64,000 nt of DNA, taken from assembly GCF_041296385.1 (NCBI RefSeq), contig NC_091015.1:58532345-58596344 (forward strand), read 5' to 3'. The translations under genes were made by a program, and so were the position numbers. Of this stretch, positions 61,769 to 64,000 are shown in pieces (positions within the stretch are counted from its first letter, which is position 1; the number at the start of each line of letters is the position of its first letter). Below the pieces are notes generated by a model. The model made no database searches. It was not told the origin of the DNA and was given only the letters and a program-made list of their open reading frames with translations. This DNA is from Aphelocoma coerulescens. Taxonomy: Eukaryota; Chordata; Aves; Passeriformes; Corvidae.

Positions 61769-62915
61769 CTGTGGGTGAAAAGGCTGCATTATAATGGGAG
61801 AGGAAGAACAGAACTGAAAAGAGAAGCAGCACACATCACCTGTTGTGCCAACAAGTGCTCTCTCGTTAAGGTTAGTTAGCTGTAAAGAAAGCATCTATAG
61901 AGTGGATACCAGCCACGCTGTCTTCTCACATGTAATTCCTCTTGACCCATCCAGCTATGGCACACCAACTTGCACAGGGCTCCCCCTGGTTTCCCAACAA
62001 AGCACTGATGAGCCCAGACAGCTCCACATCAGGAGAGGCACATATTTTGCTGCAGGGGCAAGAGGGATGGACCCTGGCTGCTGAAGGATGACTTGTTCGT
62101 ACCTTGTCTCCCATACTCCCGCTGCTGCTCTCATCCTGGAAAGCAGCATGAAATATAATTGTGCTTCTGCCCTCAATTTGAGTCACTATCAGGGATGAGC
62201 TTTCCAGCTGCAAAAGTGTTTGGACACAAACTTGGGATATAAAGCTGCAGACAAGTTTCACTTCAAGGCTAAAACGCTGCCCCCGCAATGCAGGTGGTCC
62301 CTGACCTCATGGGTGAGATATGCAGGGAGAAGGTTTGGGGCTGGATTCCAGGGCCTGAGGGCCCTACAGCCCACCAACAGAAATATCCATGCAGATGTTT
62401 GACTACTGGCTCTGTGTATTAACATGTATTTTAGGATATATATATAACATGTATTTAGGATAAAGCATGCCACTATACCAAAGCAGAAGATAAGAGCTCA
62501 TCATTCCAATAGCAAAATGTCATGAGTCAGAACTGAAAATTATTGCTGTTCGTATAGGGAAATAACACACATGGGGACCTAACAGAAGGATAGTCAGACT
62601 GTTTATCCAGCCTTCCTTGCCTGGGACCCGTAGGACTCCTACAATCTCAAGCAGAAGCAACAGCTCTGGCATTTCCATGGGAACAAGCCAGGAAACACAT
62701 ACTCTGATCCGTTTGATTCCAGCTCGTGTGACTTGCTGGCAGTCGTACAGCTCAATTCTCTCCAGGTTGTGGCAGTTCTCCAGGTGTTCCAGAGTCACGT
62801 CTGTGATGAGGAGACAGTTATCGAGCTCCAGCACCTGCAGCCTCTCATGCCCACACGTGCTGTTGCTCAGGTGAAGAATCCCATCATCAGTGATCAGTTC
62901 ACAGTGAGATAAGCT
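61661..62915 (-). CDS. FBXL2: FBXL2, last two coding exons
   Basis: Partial gene; the 5' part lies beyond 64000. FBXL2 is the leucine-rich-repeat substrate receptor of an SCF ubiquitin ligase, anchored to membranes by geranylgeranylation. Exons on the - strand: 62915-62703 (71 codons, phase 0) and 61768-61661 (35 codons plus TGA). The first encodes leucine-rich repeats (SLSHCELITDDGILHLSN, LELDNCLLITDV, RIELYDCQQVTRAGIKRIR). The second reads AHLPHVKVHAYFAPVTPPP and ends in the CAAX box CIIL, preceded by CRC; the human protein ends CVIL as I recall. Leucine at the last position favours geranylgeranyl transfer. It converges on UBP1, as in human 3p22.3. Confidence 0.96.
61769..62702. other. FBXL2: FBXL2 last intron
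   Basis: 0.93 kb intron; the - strand frame at 61926-62288 has no recognisable domain. A short TA run lies at about 62438-62446. Confidence 0.7.
62703..62915 (-). CDS. FBXL2: FBXL2 penultimate coding exon
   Basis: Acceptor TGTTTTAG|AGCTTA at 62916/62915 and donor AGA|GTATGT at 62703/62702 (- strand). Carries two to three leucine-rich repeats with the NCLLITD and DCQQVT signatures. Confidence 0.95.
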
Positions 62916-64000
62916 CTAAAACAGAGAGGCAAACAATAACATCCCTCAGTCCTAAGTGACTTGAGCCTCTGGACATCAGAAGTCCTCTTCAACCTCCTTC
63001 ACTCCAGTGGTTAAACAACTACAAATAATACACAGCTGAAATCCAGAAGAGTAAAAAAAGAAACTGCTTTACTTAACAAAACTGCTGTACTTGCTTTTAA
63101 ACTTTGCTTCAAAACAAGTTGAGTCCCAAAACACATCACTGGCAGAACTCCTCAGGCCCCTTTGCTCTCTATGAATGTGGGAATTCTTTTCCCATTGTCC
63201 CACACAGTGCAAACATCCAGAAACAACTTTAAAGGATGATTGAGAACATACGGGAATAGATGAGTATCTACTCAGGGGTTACTGTTTCACAGCTGCTATG
63301 TTCTCATACATACACCAGGACCAAGCCTGTGCAAGTCCACACAGATAAAGAACAATCACAATGGACTGATTTGCCAAATAATGATTTCAAAAAATACAAG
63401 CCATGAGCACTTGGCACCTCGGGCTGTACAGACAAGGAGCAATAAACATCTTGCACAGCTGCAGGAGCAGTCTTTTCTGCAACAGTCAGCATAATAAACC
63501 AAAAAAATCTCCTCCTCTTCAGCATATTTTTTTACTCCCTTGAATTTCAAGAACATGTAAAATGATGCTGCCTCTCGGGCAGTGGCACCACATAGAGCAC
63601 TCCCCTCATTTCTTTAGGGAATTCATGACTTTTAGAGGAGCATGGATGATGACAACAACAGGAAACAGACATTTCTCAGAGGTGGCTTGAAAAACCACTC
63701 TCTGTCACCATTGAAATGAATGCTCTCAAAGTCTTCTCCAGTGAAATGTGCAGCATCTGTGAACTCTACTCCCCTTGCCCTGGGCTCTGAGCTAGCGCCT
63801 CGCTTTATGCTCAGCCCTGTGTTTTGCCTTTACTTGTACCTAAGTCTAACAGTGCCTGGTTCTGAAGTAGCATTTCCTTGCCCTAGGTTGTTTTTTTCAG
63901 ACAGCAACTGATGAAGAAACACTTGCAGCAGTCCAAAAGCACTTTTAAACTCAGAGCAAGCAAACAATAGTGCTCAAAAGGACCTCCTGCCAATCCCCTG
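62916..64000. other. FBXL2: FBXL2 intron, continuing beyond the window
   Basis: I looked on the - strand for the preceding leucine-rich-repeat exon (an LITDSTL-type motif) and did not find it. Nothing else recognised. Confidence 0.65.

Noticed and set aside
1..64000. CRISPR arrays, tRNA or rRNA genes, bacterial operons
   Set aside because: No spaced direct repeats, cloverleaf-type sequences or rRNA motifs were seen; the DNA is vertebrate nuclear sequence.

Overview
The window is nuclear DNA from a bird. It carries long AT-rich introns, several CR1 retrotransposon fragments with the typical avian 3' end, and a very young LTR element. The gene order is the conserved vertebrate block CLASP2 - UBP1 - FBXL2 (human 3p22.3): CLASP2 and UBP1 run on the + strand and FBXL2 converges on the - strand. 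The species cannot be named from the sequence alone. All gene calls come from reading exons, splice sites and protein similarity by eye.

Region 1 (1-9100) holds the last four coding exons and 3' UTR of CLASP2, a microtubule plus-end stabiliser. Its first intron in the window contains a complete 2263-bp LTR element (1412-3674), in sense orientation. Its two 293-bp LTRs are identical by eye and it is flanked by the 6-bp duplication CATCAG. It has no pol or env. It carries one open frame of 449 codons that joins a Gag-like N-terminal part, a GC-rich Arg/Ala-rich middle, an intron-less cold-shock domain of the vertebrate Y-box type (YBX1/2/3), and a Pro/Phe/Tyr-rich tail. This looks like capture of a host RNA-binding domain by an endogenous retrovirus and is the most unusual object in the window.

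Region 2 (9100-24350) is the CLASP2-UBP1 interval. It holds CR1 copies and the UBP1 CpG-island promoter with a CRE, CCAAT boxes, a YY1-type start motif and short upstream ORFs. About 4.9 kb before the usual UBP1 first exon lies a well-formed alternative first coding exon (19248-19364). It encodes an N-terminus like that of the paralogue TFCP2L1 and has the splice phase needed to join UBP1 exon 2.

Region 3 (24179-60080) is UBP1 (LBP-1, CP2/Grainyhead family). Sixteen coding exons add up to 536 residues with matching phases throughout. Intron 2 contains a degraded CR1 of about 2 kb with recognisable endonuclease and reverse transcriptase remnants.

Region 4 (60080-64000) holds the last two coding exons of FBXL2 on the - strand, ending in a CAAX box (CIIL). 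UBP1 and FBXL2 end tail to tail, and an unidentified 127-codon frame lies between them.
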